From positions 806,001-870,000 of the forward strand of contig NZ_CP035119.1 of NCBI RefSeq assembly GCF_004087835.1: DNA of 64,000 nt, read 5' to 3'. Numbering within the stretch: position 1 is the stretch's first letter; each line of letters starts with the position of its first letter. The translations under genes and the position numbers were made by a program. Of the stretch, positions 40,733-49,365 are shown piece after piece. The stretch comes from Halorussus pelagicus (lineage in GTDB: Archaea; Halobacteriota; Halobacteria; Halobacteriales; Haladaptataceae). The notes beneath the pieces were generated by a model, which did not search any database, was not told where the DNA came from, and worked only from the letters and a program-made list of their open reading frames with translations.

Positions 40733-41290
40733 ATGATGAACACCACGCACGCCGCGATGGGGGTCACGCTGGCGGCCCCGTTCACGGCCCTCGCGCCCGA
40801 GTTTGCGCCCGCGGCCGCGCTGGCCGCACTCGCCGGGGGCGTCTTTCCGGACCTCGATTTGCTCTCGGGCCAGCACCGCCGGACGCTCCACTTTCCGGTC
40901 TACTACGCGGTGGCCGGAGTCGCGGCGGGCGGGATTGCCCTGCTCGCGCCCGCGACGGCGACGGTCGCGCTCGCGTTGTTCCTGCTCTCGGCCGCGCTCC
41001 ACTGCATGACCGACGCCGCGGGCGGCGGTCTCGAACTCCGGCCGTGGGAGGCCACCGACGACCGGGGCGTCTACGTCCACGCCGCGGGCAGGTGGGTCCG
41101 ACCGCGGCGCTGGATTCGCTACGACGGCGCGCCCGAAGACCTCGTAGTGACTGCGGTCTTCTCGCTACCGGGCCTGTTGGTCTTCGACGGCGCGATTCGG
41201 ACGCTGACCGTCGTCGGACTCGCGGTGTCGGTCGTCTACGTCGCGGTCCGAAAGCAGTTGCCCGAGGTCGAGACGCGCTTTCTCCGATAA
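40733..41290 (+). CDS. YdjM/DUF457-type membrane-bound metal-dependent hydrolase
   Basis: 185 residues. The family signature is present: MNTTHAAMGVTLAAP with His near residue 6, GGVFPDLDLLSGQHRRTLHFPVYY (Asp and His ligands), and LLSAALHCMTDAAGGGLELRPWE. Four membrane helices surround these polar motifs, typical of predicted membrane metal-dependent hydrolases of unknown substrate. Tandem ATGs at 40733 and 40736 make the start ambiguous by one residue. It follows cofH by 15 bases and is probably co-transcribed with it. Confidence 0.85.
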   Translation: MMNTTHAAMGVTLAAPFTALAPEFAPAAALAALAGGVFPDLDLLSGQHRRTLHFPVYYAVAGVAAGGIALLAPATATVALALFLLSAALHCMTDAAGGGLELRPWEATDDRGVYVHAAGRWVRPRRWIRYDGAPEDLVVTAVFSLPGLLVFDGAIRTLTVVGLAVSVVYVAVRKQLPEVETRFLR

Positions 41291-41369
41291 TTTTACCGAC
41301 TATGACGTAACGAAAACATGGGGGCCGTTTCAGTACGTTTATCGTGTGCGGTCCGGATGAACCGCACAC

Positions 41370-42821
41370 ATGGACACCGCTATCAGGGTGTTGGTCGTAG
41401 ACGATAGCAATTTCTACGCCCAACTCGTCGCCGACACCCTCTCGACGGACTACGATATGGAGACGCTTACCGGAAACAACGCCCGCGAAGGACTCGACTC
41501 TCTCGAAACGTCGGAAGTCGATTGCGTCGTCACCGACTACCAGATGCCCGACCTCGACGGCATCGAGTTCCTCGAAGCGGCCCGCGAGCGGGGCTTCGAG
41601 CAACCATTCATTCTCCTGACCGGCACCGGGAGCGAGGCGGTCGCCAGCGAGGCGGTTGCGGCGGGCGTCACCCACTACTTCCAGAAGAACGAGGGCGACC
41701 AGCAGTTCGAGAAACTGGCGAATCAGATCGACAACGCCGTCGAACAGCGCCGGACCGAAAAGAAGTACGAACTACTGGTGGACAACTCGCCGGACCTCAT
41801 CGCGCAGATAAACGCCGACGGCGAGTTCGTCATGGCCAACCAGTCGATGGCCGACTCCTTCGACGCCACGCCCGAGGAGTTGGCGGGCAAGTCGGTGGCC
41901 GATCTGGCGCCCGAGGACATCGCCGAGAAGCGACTGTCGGTCGGCCGGGAGGTCATCGAGACGGGCGAGACGCGGCGCTTCGAGGACGGATACAACGGCG
42001 ACTACTTCCACAACGTCTTCGTGCCGGTGGACCTGCCCGGCGAGCGCGCGACGTGTCAGGTCATCGCGCGCAACATCACCGACCGGAAGAAGGCCGAGAT
42101 AGAACTGAAAGAGACCGTCGAAAAGCTCGAAGAGTCCAACGCCCAGTTAGAGCAGTTCGCCTACGTCGCCTCCCACGACCTTCAGGAACCGCTCCGGATG
42201 GTGTCTAGCTACATGCAACTGCTCGAACGCCAGTACGGAGACAAGTTAGATGAGGACGCACAGGAGTTCATCGACTACGCCGTGGACGGGGCCGACCGGA
42301 TGAAACAGATGATAAACGACCTGCTCCAGTACTCGCGGGTTGACACCCGCGGCGGCGACTTCGAGCAGACCGACTTCGAGTCGGTGTTAGAGCAGGCCCT
42401 CGACAATCTACAGGTCGCCATCGCCGAGAGCGACGCCGAGATTACCCACGACTCGCTCCCGACGGTGGTCGGCGACGAGAGCCAACTGGCGATGCTGCTT
42501 CAGAACCTCGTGAGCAACGCCATCAAATACTGCGACGAGGGACCGCCCCGAATCCACGTCACGGCCGAGCGCGACGGCGACGAGTACGTCTTCGCGGTCA
42601 GCGACAACGGCATCGGGATTTCCGAGGACAACCTCGAAGAGGTGTTCCGAATCTTCGGGCGACTCCACGGCAAGGACGAATACTCGGGGACCGGCATCGG
42701 ACTGGCGATGTGCCAGAAGATAGTTGACCGCCACGGCGGCACCATCCGGGTCGAATCGGCCCCCGGAGAAGGCTCTACCTTCTACTTCACTCTTCCCGTG
42801 GGAGGTGTCGAGGATGAGTGA
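41370..42821 (+). CDS. Hybrid histidine kinase, REC-PAS-HisKA-HATPase
   Basis: 483 residues. A receiver domain ([16 protein letters not shown], phospho-acceptor Asp in [12 protein letters not shown] near residue 55) is followed by a PAS domain (about 130-245, [20 protein letters not shown]), a dimerisation helix with the phospho-His in [14 protein letters not shown] (about residue 269) and a complete ATPase domain: [14 protein letters not shown] (N box), VSDNGIGI (G1) and [12 protein letters not shown] (G2). No membrane segment, so a cytoplasmic sensor. It leads an operon of three signalling genes joined by ATGAGTGA overlaps. The phytochrome-like arrangement resembles light or redox relay kinases; the signal is unknown. 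Confidence 0.93.
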   Translation: MDTAIRVLVVDDSNFYAQLVADTLSTDYDMETLTGNNAREGLDSLETSEVDCVVTDYQMPDLDGIEFLEAARERGFEQPFILLTGTGSEAVASEAVAAGVTHYFQKNEGDQQFEKLANQIDNAVEQRRTEKKYELLVDNSPDLIAQINADGEFVMANQSMADSFDATPEELAGKSVADLAPEDIAEKRLSVGREVIETGETRRFEDGYNGDYFHNVFVPVDLPGERATCQVIARNITDRKKAEIELKETVEKLEESNAQLEQFAYVASHDLQEPLRMVSSYMQLLERQYGDKLDEDAQEFIDYAVDGADRMKQMINDLLQYSRVDTRGGDFEQTDFESVLEQALDNLQVAIAESDAEITHDSLPTVVGDESQLAMLLQNLVSNAIKYCDEGPPRIHVTAERDGDEYVFAVSDNGIGISEDNLEEVFRIFGRLHGKDEYSGTGIGLAMCQKIVDRHGGTIRVESAPGEGSTFYFTLPVGGVEDE

Positions 42822-43266
42822 CCGACTCACCGGCGAGCGAATAGAGATTCTGCTCGTCGAGGACAACCCCGGCGACGTTCGCCTGACCGAGGAGGCGTTA
42901 GAGCAGGGCGACGTGTTGAACAACCTCCACGTCGTCGGCGACGGCGTCGAGGCGATGTCGTTTCTCCGTTGTGAGGGCGAGTACGAGGACACGCCCCAAC
43001 CCGACCTCATCCTGCTGGACCTCAACCTCCCTCGGAAGGACGGCGAGGAAGTCCTCAAGGAGATAGACGAGGACCGCGAACTCCGGCGCATCCCGGTAGT
43101 CGTGCTGACGAGTTCGGAGGCCGAGGAGGACATCGCCCGGAGTTACGAACTCCACGCCAACGCCTACATCACGAAACCGGTGGACATCGACCAGTTCATC
43201 GATGTCGCACAGAATCTAGAGGCGTTCTGGCTCTCCATCGTCAAACTTCCGCCGAACAATGAGTGA
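42814..43266 (+). CDS. Single-domain response regulator, Rcp1 type
   Basis: 150 residues, a receiver domain only. [19 protein letters not shown] supplies the acidic pocket; the phospho-Asp is in [17 protein letters not shown] (about residue 71); [13 protein letters not shown] and [15 protein letters not shown] hold the switch Thr/Ser and Lys. The NPGD after the acidic pair and the long helix region are typical of Rcp1-like partners of phytochrome-type kinases. It starts within the last eight bases of the kinase gene (ATGAGTGA) and ends the same way into the next gene, so expression is tightly coupled. Confidence 0.93.
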   Translation: MSDRLTGERIEILLVEDNPGDVRLTEEALEQGDVLNNLHVVGDGVEAMSFLRCEGEYEDTPQPDLILLDLNLPRKDGEEVLKEIDEDRELRRIPVVVLTSSEAEEDIARSYELHANAYITKPVDIDQFIDVAQNLEAFWLSIVKLPPNNE

Positions 43267-44410
43267 CCGGTTCTCGAACGAGACGGCGGACGCACAGGCC
43301 GACGAGGAAGCGACGAGCGACGACGCTCCCGACGAGACGACGATTCTGCTCATCGAGGACAACGACGGGGACGCCCGCCTCATCGAGGAGATGATTCACA
43401 TGAAGGGCAACATGCTGGACGACAGCAGCAGCATGCCCAATATCACGCTCGTCCGGGAGGACTGTCTCGCGGACGGTCTGGACACGCTCGACGCGGCGAC
43501 CATCGATGTAATTTTGCTCGACCTGATGCTCCCCGACAGCAGCGGCGAGAAGACTCTCGACGCCGTCCTCGACCAGACCCGCGAAGTGCCAATCGTCCTT
43601 CTGACGGGACTCAACGACCGAGATTTCGGCGTCGAAGCGGTCCAGCGCGGCGCGCAGGACTACCTCGTCAAGGGTGAAATCGATGGGGAACTGCTCGTCC
43701 GGACGATGCGCTACGCGATAGAGCGCAAGAAAAACGAGCGGGAACTCGCCCGCCGGACCGAGCAACTGGCCATCCTGAACCAGATTCTCGAACACGACAT
43801 CCGCAACGATATGAACGTCGTCTGCGGCACGGGCGAACTCCTGCGCGAACGCGTCGATGACGACCACGCGGAGTTCCTCGACCGGATGTTGGAGAACAGC
43901 GAACACGTCGTGGAACTCACCGAGACCGTCTCGACGCTGCTTGAAACCATCACCGGCGAGCAGGACCCCGACCTCGAACCGGTCGATGCGGGCCGAATCC
44001 TCGAAACCGAACTCCGGAAGGCCCGGAGTTCCCACGACGACGCGACGTTCGCCGTGGACGGCGACCTTCCCTCCGTGTCGGTCCGGGCGAACAGCATGCT
44101 CTCGTCGGTGTTCAGCAACCTGCTGAACAACGCGGTCCAGCACAACGACACCGACAACCCGCAAATCGAGGTCGGCGTGTCGGTCGCCGACGATACCGTC
44201 GAGATTCGGGTCGCTGACGACGGGCCGGGGATTCCGAGCGACCGCCGCGACGCCGTCTTCGGCCGGGGCGAACAGGGTATCGACAGCGAGGGCACCGGTA
44301 TCGGTCTCTACCTCGTGGATACGCTCGTCAAGCAGTACGGTGGGTCGGTCCACGTCGAGGACAACGACCCGAGCGGCGCGGTGTTCGTGGTCGAACTGGT
44401 CGCGCTCTAA
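43259..44410 (+). CDS. Hybrid protein: receiver plus histidine kinase core
   Basis: 383 residues. An acidic N-terminal 25 residues lead to a receiver domain ([19 protein letters not shown], phospho-Asp in [17 protein letters not shown]). A linker helix follows, then a dimerisation motif [15 protein letters not shown] with the candidate phospho-His, and an ATPase domain: [14 protein letters not shown] (N box), [20 protein letters not shown] (G1/F) and [15 protein letters not shown] (G2). It could close a phosphorelay with the two genes before it. Its last four bases overlap the convergent cofG gene. The start ATGAGTGA repeats the overlap signature of the previous gene. Confidence 0.92.
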   Translation: MSDRFSNETADAQADEEATSDDAPDETTILLIEDNDGDARLIEEMIHMKGNMLDDSSSMPNITLVREDCLADGLDTLDAATIDVILLDLMLPDSSGEKTLDAVLDQTREVPIVLLTGLNDRDFGVEAVQRGAQDYLVKGEIDGELLVRTMRYAIERKKNERELARRTEQLAILNQILEHDIRNDMNVVCGTGELLRERVDDDHAEFLDRMLENSEHVVELTETVSTLLETITGEQDPDLEPVDAGRILETELRKARSSHDDATFAVDGDLPSVSVRANSMLSSVFSNLLNNAVQHNDTDNPQIEVGVSVADDTVEIRVADDGPGIPSDRRDAVFGRGEQGIDSEGTGIGLYLVDTLVKQYGGSVHVEDNDPSGAVFVVELVAL

Positions 44411-45549
44411 GGGCCCGCGAGCGTCTCGCGGTATCGCTCGCCAGCCTCGTCGTCCGCGGCTATCGCGCGTTGAATCGTCTCGGACACCCACGTCTCGCTC
44501 GGTCGGTCGTCGCGTGTGGTCTCGCCACCCAACTCCGCGGGGAGGTAGCGCCGGTACACCGGCAGGCGCTCGCGCAGGGGCACCCCGGCCTCGTCGGCGA
44601 TGTCCTCCAACTCCTGTAAAGCGGGCCACTTGTACTCCGGATTGATGTGGTCGTCCGTGACTGGCGAGACGCCCCCGAGGTCGTCCACGCCGCAGTCCAG
44701 CAGGTCGCGGGTCGGCGAGAGGTTGGGCGGCACCTGCACCGACACCGTCTCGGGCAGACACTCGCGGGCCATCGCCACGACTCGCCGCATGGTCTCGACC
44801 GACGGGCGCTCGTAGTTCGAGCGCTCGTTCGGCACGACGTTCTGGACGATGACCTCCTGAACGTGGCCGTATCGCTCGTGCATCTCACGGATGGCAAGCA
44901 GGCTCTCGGCCCGGTCGCGCCACTCCTCGCCGATACCGACGAGCAGGCCCGTGGTGAACGGCACGCCCAACTCGCCCGCGGTCCGAATCGTGTCGAGGCG
45001 CTGGCCGGGGTTCTTCACTCGGGGTCCGGCGTGTGCGCTCACGTCCGCGGTGGTTTCGAGCATCACGCCCATCGAGGCGTTCACGTCCGCGACCGTCTCC
45101 ATCTGCTCGCGGGTCTGGTCGCCGGGGTTGCTGTGGGGAAGCAGGCCCTCCTCCAGCGTGATTTCGCAGACCTCCCGAAGGTAGTCGTGGATAGAGTCGT
45201 GGCCCCACTCCGCGAGTTGGCCGTGAATCCGGTCGTAGCGGTCGTCGGGGTCGTCACCGAAAGTAAAGAGGGCTTCCGTGCATCCGGCGTCCGCGCCGGT
45301 CCGGACGATATCCCGGACCTCCTCGGGCGAGAGCAAGGTGGCTTCGCCCGGCGGGTCGAAGTAGGTGCAGTACGTGCAGGTGTACCGGCAGGCCGTCGTC
45401 AGCGGGACGAAGACGTTCTTGGCGAAGGTGAGTTCGTCGGCGGCCGACACGTCGTCGGGAGTGACTTCGAGCAGTCGCTCTACATCGGCGTCAGCGATGG
45501 AGAGATCGATGTCGTACTCGTCGGCTCCCGGAATCTCGGCACCAGCCAT
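44407..45549 (-). CDS. cofG: F420 synthesis, FO synthase subunit 1
   Basis: 380 residues. CofG is the radical SAM enzyme that completes FO, the chromophore of coenzyme F420. The cluster ligands are in TTACRYTCTYCTYF (Cys54, Cys58, Cys61). Further family elements are TFGDDPDDRYDRIH, the SHSNPGD-like LLPHSNPGDQTREQM and NERSNYERPS. A TATA-like GATTTTCC about 27 nt upstream of 45549 suggests a leaderless mRNA. It is separated from cofC by the ATPase/TOPRIM pair. Confidence 0.95.
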   Translation of the reverse strand: MAGAEIPGADEYDIDLSIADADVERLLEVTPDDVSAADELTFAKNVFVPLTTACRYTCTYCTYFDPPGEATLLSPEEVRDIVRTGADAGCTEALFTFGDDPDDRYDRIHGQLAEWGHDSIHDYLREVCEITLEEGLLPHSNPGDQTREQMETVADVNASMGVMLETTADVSAHAGPRVKNPGQRLDTIRTAGELGVPFTTGLLVGIGEEWRDRAESLLAIREMHERYGHVQEVIVQNVVPNERSNYERPSVETMRRVVAMARECLPETVSVQVPPNLSPTRDLLDCGVDDLGGVSPVTDDHINPEYKWPALQELEDIADEAGVPLRERLPVYRRYLPAELGGETTRDDRPSETWVSETIQRAIAADDEAGERYRETLAGP

Positions 45550-45603
45550 CGGTGTGGGTTCTCGCTTCGGCGGGAAAATCCTTGCTGTACCGGACCTTCT
45601 CCG

Positions 45604-46200
45604 TCACTCAGGGAGGACCGTATCGAGCAGGTCGTAGACGTGTGCTTCTTCCAGAAATTCCTCGATCTGGTCTCGGCGCGCGTCTATCTCTTCGTCTCTG
45701 GAAACGTCGGCGACTCGCTCCAAGGTCTGTTCGAAGGCGACGATTTTGAACGCCCCTTTTCGGCTTCCGTCGCGTTTCAGCACTTCGCACACGGCGGCCA
45801 CCATATCGTCGTTTCGCCTCGACACTTCGTGCTGTCCCAGTTCGATTCGGTCGTGAGACCCGCGGATTCGCTCGTCCAGTCCGTCCACGAATCGCTGGAG
45901 ACTGCCACCGTCGAGGTCCACTAAGACGACCACCTCGGGACCGATTCGGAGCAGTTGGTTGACGAGCGCCGCGAAAACCTTTTCTAACTCCTGTTTCCCG
46001 TTGTCGGACTTTGCGAGAACGTGGTACGGATTTCGTCGCTCCTGAAAGTTCGTTATCTGGCGCGACTCCTCGCCCTGTATCGGCGAGTCAAGTTCCTCGC
46101 CGATGACCTTCTTCACTTCGAAGTTTCCGTCCCGCTGTTCAAAGAAAGATGATATGAGGTGAACGTCGTGTTTCCCCTCGCAGAGGACGATCTGTTTCAT
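45604..46200 (-). CDS. TOPRIM-like protein paired with an AAA ATPase (candidate defence effector)
   Basis: 198 residues. MKQIVLCEGKHDVHLISSFF has the TOPRIM glutamate (Glu8) and a basic-acidic KHD, and VVVLVDLDGGS supplies the DxD pair (Asp95, Asp97). This is the pattern of TOPRIM nucleases of the OLD/DUF3226/DUF4435 type. The rest is helical and polar (EQTLERVADVSRDEEID). The ATG shares one base with the stop of the ATPase gene, so they form an operon. Paired ATPase-TOPRIM genes are known in PARIS and OLD-type phage defence; assignment to a specific system is not possible by eye. Confidence 0.75.
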   Translation of the reverse strand: MKQIVLCEGKHDVHLISSFFEQRDGNFEVKKVIGEELDSPIQGEESRQITNFQERRNPYHVLAKSDNGKQELEKVFAALVNQLLRIGPEVVVLVDLDGGSLQRFVDGLDERIRGSHDRIELGQHEVSRRNDDMVAAVCEVLKRDGSRKGAFKIVAFEQTLERVADVSRDEEIDARRDQIEEFLEEAHVYDLLDTVLPE

Positions 46201-47537
46201 TAAATCCCTCGCAGGTCGAGGTGGAGGTCTTTCAGATTCTCGCGGGCCGTCTCGTAGTCCTCGACCACGGCGTCGTCTTCCTCCATCCGCAGGAGCGAGA
46301 ACTCGTCTTCGAGATACGCCTCCTCCTCGTCGGTCAGATTCTCGGTGAAGAAGTCGTTGATGAAGTCGCTGTCGTGGGTGGTGATGAACAGTTGTACGTC
46401 CTCCTCGCGGGCGAGGTCGATGAGGAAGTAGACGACCTCGCGGACGTATCCGGGGTGCATGTGGGTCTCGGGTTCTTCGAGGAGGACGATTTCGTTCTCT
46501 ACGTCGTCGTCCATGAGTTCCCAGAGCAGGCCAACGATGGACTTGAAACCGTCGCCCATGAAGTCGTAGGGGATATCGTGTTTCTCGCCGTCTTCCTCAA
46601 AGACGAGATAATCGAGATTGAAGGTCTTGAGGCCGTCTATCAGTTCTGTTTCCTTAACGTAGTCCCCGATGTCGTCTATCTTGATAGCGTGTTCTTCCGG
46701 GTCGATGTTCTGATCTCTCTCCGTAAGTCGTCTGGACTTGATGAACAAGAGTTCTTGTTTCCCCGTCGGTTTTCGAAGAAACTGTCCCTCGTCTGGCGGT
46801 TGGTCGAACAAAAATTCGAAGAACTTGTCTCGGTCCCCTCCGGGATATATCAAATCCCCGTGTTCATCGGGTGTACGGAGATTTTCGGCCTCAAATTCCG
46901 CTTTTATTTCGCGCTCGAATGCACGCCCGATTTCGTCGTAATGATTTCGAAGTACGTCCGATAAGTCTTGGAAATAGACGTACGGGAACTGCTCGCCGTT
47001 CTTTTCGAAGACGAGACATTCCTCAGAGAATCGGTCAGCAGTTTCGCCTCTGAGAGATTGGTCCAGAACCGTAGTGACCGTTTGTTTTAACCCAGTTTCG
47101 ATTTCAGTACCGACTGTGACGCTGTCCATATCGGTGCGTTCTTCGAGGACTCGAACGAAGTCGTTCTCTGTATCGAACCGGGCCTGAAATCCGAACTCGT
47201 GAAGCCCCTCGCGTTGAAAGCTCAGGTTTTCGATGAGGGTTTTGACCAGATGCCCCTTGGCCTCGGCAATTGTCGGTCGGCGAATAGTGATAGACTCTTT
47301 ATTACTTGCTCGCTGGACTCGAATCCGGCTCTCGGCGGCGTCAACGTTGATTAGCTTGTCTACCTTTCGTTCGAAGTGATTGACGTAGCTCAAATCGAAA
47401 GCGAGGTTCACTGCTTCCAAAAACGAGGTCTTTCCCGTATTGTTCCGCCCAGTAATCAGATTAATATCCGTAGGCTCGAACTCGACGTACTCTAACCCCT
47501 TGAACCCCTCAATCTCGACGTGTTCGAGTTCCGTCAT
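46200..47537 (-). CDS. OLD-like AAA (ABC-type) ATPase, partner of the TOPRIM protein
   Basis: 445 residues. The N-terminus LEHVEIEGFKGLEYVEFEP leads to the Walker A GRNNTGKT (residues 30-37). A long helical insert follows. The C-terminal half has MGDGFKSIVGLLWE (signature-like), the Walker B IVLLEEPETHMHPG and the switch FITTHDSDFIND. This is the AAA_15/21 type used in OLD, PARIS and similar systems. The DNA is visibly AT-richer than the flanking F420 genes, and codon choices are less GC-biased, which suggests horizontal transfer. A TATA-like TTTTTATG at about 47572 gives it its own promoter, independent of cofC. Confidence 0.85.
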   Translation of the reverse strand: MTELEHVEIEGFKGLEYVEFEPTDINLITGRNNTGKTSFLEAVNLAFDLSYVNHFERKVDKLINVDAAESRIRVQRASNKESITIRRPTIAEAKGHLVKTLIENLSFQREGLHEFGFQARFDTENDFVRVLEERTDMDSVTVGTEIETGLKQTVTTVLDQSLRGETADRFSEECLVFEKNGEQFPYVYFQDLSDVLRNHYDEIGRAFEREIKAEFEAENLRTPDEHGDLIYPGGDRDKFFEFLFDQPPDEGQFLRKPTGKQELLFIKSRRLTERDQNIDPEEHAIKIDDIGDYVKETELIDGLKTFNLDYLVFEEDGEKHDIPYDFMGDGFKSIVGLLWELMDDDVENEIVLLEEPETHMHPGYVREVVYFLIDLAREEDVQLFITTHDSDFINDFFTENLTDEEEAYLEDEFSLLRMEEDDAVVEDYETARENLKDLHLDLRGI

Positions 47538-47624
47538 CGTAGTCGCTTGCCCGAAACTTAGCCGTCATGGCATAAAAACGGTGGCCTTCTCAGTGGCTGA
47601 CTCCACAAATCACCCTATCAACCC

Positions 47625-48305
47625 TCACGACTGAACGGCACAACCACCCTCGCGTTCGACCGTCGTCCGGCCCGCGTCGTCGGAGAGTTCGAAGCCCGCG
47701 TTCCGAAGCCACGACCGCGCCCGACTCGTCTCGCGGGGGTCCGCGCTCGCGTCGTCCACGTTTCCGGGCGCGCTCCCGCCGTGAATCAGCACCTCCGCGA
47801 GGTCCGCGCGCTCGTCTACGTCGGTCGCCAGTCGGTGCGAATCGACCACCGCCACCTCGGTCCCGACTTGCCGCGCGACGGCGCGGTGGTCCAGATACGA
47901 CGTGCCGTGGTAGTCCACCCGGAACTCCGGGTGGTGCGCGACGACGGCGTTGGTGCCGCCGCCGCGCCCCGGCGCGAGGACGACTTCGCCGTCAGTCTCG
48001 AAGAGACCCGCGAGGGCGTCGGGCGTCGCCAGCGCGAGGTCGGCCATCACGACCGCGACCGGTTCGTCGGTCTCCGCGAGGACCGCGTTGACCGCCTCGG
48101 TCAGCGGTCGGTCGTCCACGGTGACGGGCGCGTCCGCGTCGATGCGTTCGGTGGCGAGAATTTCGGGGGCGCGGCCGGTCGCACGGACCGCCGCCAACAC
48201 GTCGGCCAACATCGCCTCGGCGAACGCGGTCCGCTCGTCGGGCGACAGCGTGTCGGCTAACCGCGTCTTGGGCGCGTCGGCGGCGTACGGGACGACGACT
48301 CGCAT
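47625..48305 (-). CDS. cofC: F420 synthesis, 2-phospholactate/phosphoenolpyruvate guanylyltransferase
   Basis: 226 residues. CofC activates 2-phospho-lactate (or PEP) with GTP for transfer to FO. MRVVVPYAADAPKTRLADTLSPDER is the nucleotidyltransferase start; VVLAPGRGGGTNAVVAHH and DYHGTSYLDHRAVARQVG are conserved CofC elements. A TATA-like CTTAAG about 30 nt upstream suggests direct initiation at 48305. CofD, the next enzyme, is not in the window. It is separated from cofG by the ATPase/TOPRIM pair on the same strand. Confidence 0.92.
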   Translation of the reverse strand: MRVVVPYAADAPKTRLADTLSPDERTAFAEAMLADVLAAVRATGRAPEILATERIDADAPVTVDDRPLTEAVNAVLAETDEPVAVVMADLALATPDALAGLFETDGEVVLAPGRGGGTNAVVAHHPEFRVDYHGTSYLDHRAVARQVGTEVAVVDSHRLATDVDERADLAEVLIHGGSAPGNVDDASADPRETSRARSWLRNAGFELSDDAGRTTVEREGGCAVQS

Positions 48306-48470
48306 GCTCGATTCCCAACTCGCGCGCGCTCCCTTAAGAGCCTACGGAATACCCGTCGGAACGGTGCAAATATCTCACGCAATTAGCTACCTTGCTCGAA
48401 GAATTGTGTAGGATTGTTTCGGCGAGGGAGAACTCTCGTCGGCGAGCGCCCCGCCAGCGACGGCGTGCTG

Positions 48471-48496
48471 TCGGCGACGCCGACTCGTCGCCGACG
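48471..48496. repeat. Hairpin in the gap between cofC and the secreted protein gene
   Basis: GTCGGCGAC-N8-GTCGCCGAC is a perfect 9-bp inverted repeat. It lies downstream of the secreted/anchored protein gene (48577) in that gene's direction, so it may act in 3' end formation; it could also be a fragment of another repeat type. Confidence 0.4.
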
Positions 48497-48576
48497 GTCG
48501 CTCGGTCAATCACGATTACCCCACGATGACACCCCGTTGCGCGCGAACGCGAAAACGGTCCGAAAGCGAAGTCGCG

Positions 48577-49365
48577 TCAGCGCAGTTTGTCGTAGTCGTC
48601 TTGCTGGTTCGAGCGGTACCAGAGCGCACCGCCCACCACGACGACGAGCGCGAGCAGTCCGGCGGCCCCGTAGAGGAGCATCTGGGTCTGCTGGCTCGAC
48701 TGCTGGGAGTTCTCGGCCTTCGTCTGAGCCTCGTCGGCGAGGTCCACCGCGTTGCCGAAGTTCTCGGCGTCGAACGCCGAGACGGCGTTGCTGAGGGTGT
48801 CCTCGGCACCGGAAACGTCCGCGCCGGAACCGTCGGCCGAGTCGATGGCGTCGCGCGCCGAGTCGATGGCGTCGCGCGCCTCTTGGCTCTCTGTGGTGTA
48901 CGGTCGGAACGTCCACTCGTCGATGGAGGCGCTACTGCCGCCGTCACGGAGCTGGTTCAGTTCGGCCAGCGCCAGTTCCTGCTCGGGGTCGTAGGTGAAG
49001 TTCTCGACTTCGGGAACTGTCCCCTTGACGACGACTTTCACCTCAAACGCATCGCTCTGCTCCAGCGAGTGGTTGAACGACTGGCCGTCGTAGGAACTCT
49101 GGTCTATCTTCGACCCGCTCTGGTCGAACAGTTGGACGGTCCACGTCACGTCGTCCAGTTCGGTTTCTCCGTTTAGCGTCCACGTATTGTACTCGCTGAA
49201 CGGCTTGGTGATGGTGAACGTCGATTCTACGTCCTCGCCGACCTGCTTTTCGTCGGGCGCGCCGCTCGCCGAGGCCGACATCGCCGCGGCGGGACCGACC
49301 GCCGAGACGACCAGCGTCGCCGCGAGCAACAGCGCGAGTAGTTTAGAACAGTGGTTCGAGTTCAT
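48577..49365 (-). CDS. Secreted, C-terminally anchored protein overlapping cetZ
   Basis: 262 residues. A signal peptide (LLALLLAATLVVSAVGPAAA, residues 9-28) is followed by a beta-rich extracellular region (VESTFTITKPFSEYNTWTL to VKVVVKGTVPEVENFTY). A coiled-coil-like Ala/Asp/Ser region follows (EARDAIDSARDAIDSADG), then a C-terminal membrane helix (LLYGAAGLLALVVVVGGAL) and a short basic tail. It begins 23 bases inside the end of cetZ on the same strand, so the two are co-expressed. A role linking cell shape machinery to the envelope is tempting but unproven. Confidence 0.78.
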   Translation of the reverse strand: MNSNHCSKLLALLLAATLVVSAVGPAAAMSASASGAPDEKQVGEDVESTFTITKPFSEYNTWTLNGETELDDVTWTVQLFDQSGSKIDQSSYDGQSFNHSLEQSDAFEVKVVVKGTVPEVENFTYDPEQELALAELNQLRDGGSSASIDEWTFRPYTTESQEARDAIDSARDAIDSADGSGADVSGAEDTLSNAVSAFDAENFGNAVDLADEAQTKAENSQQSSQQTQMLLYGAAGLLALVVVVGGALWYRSNQQDDYDKLR

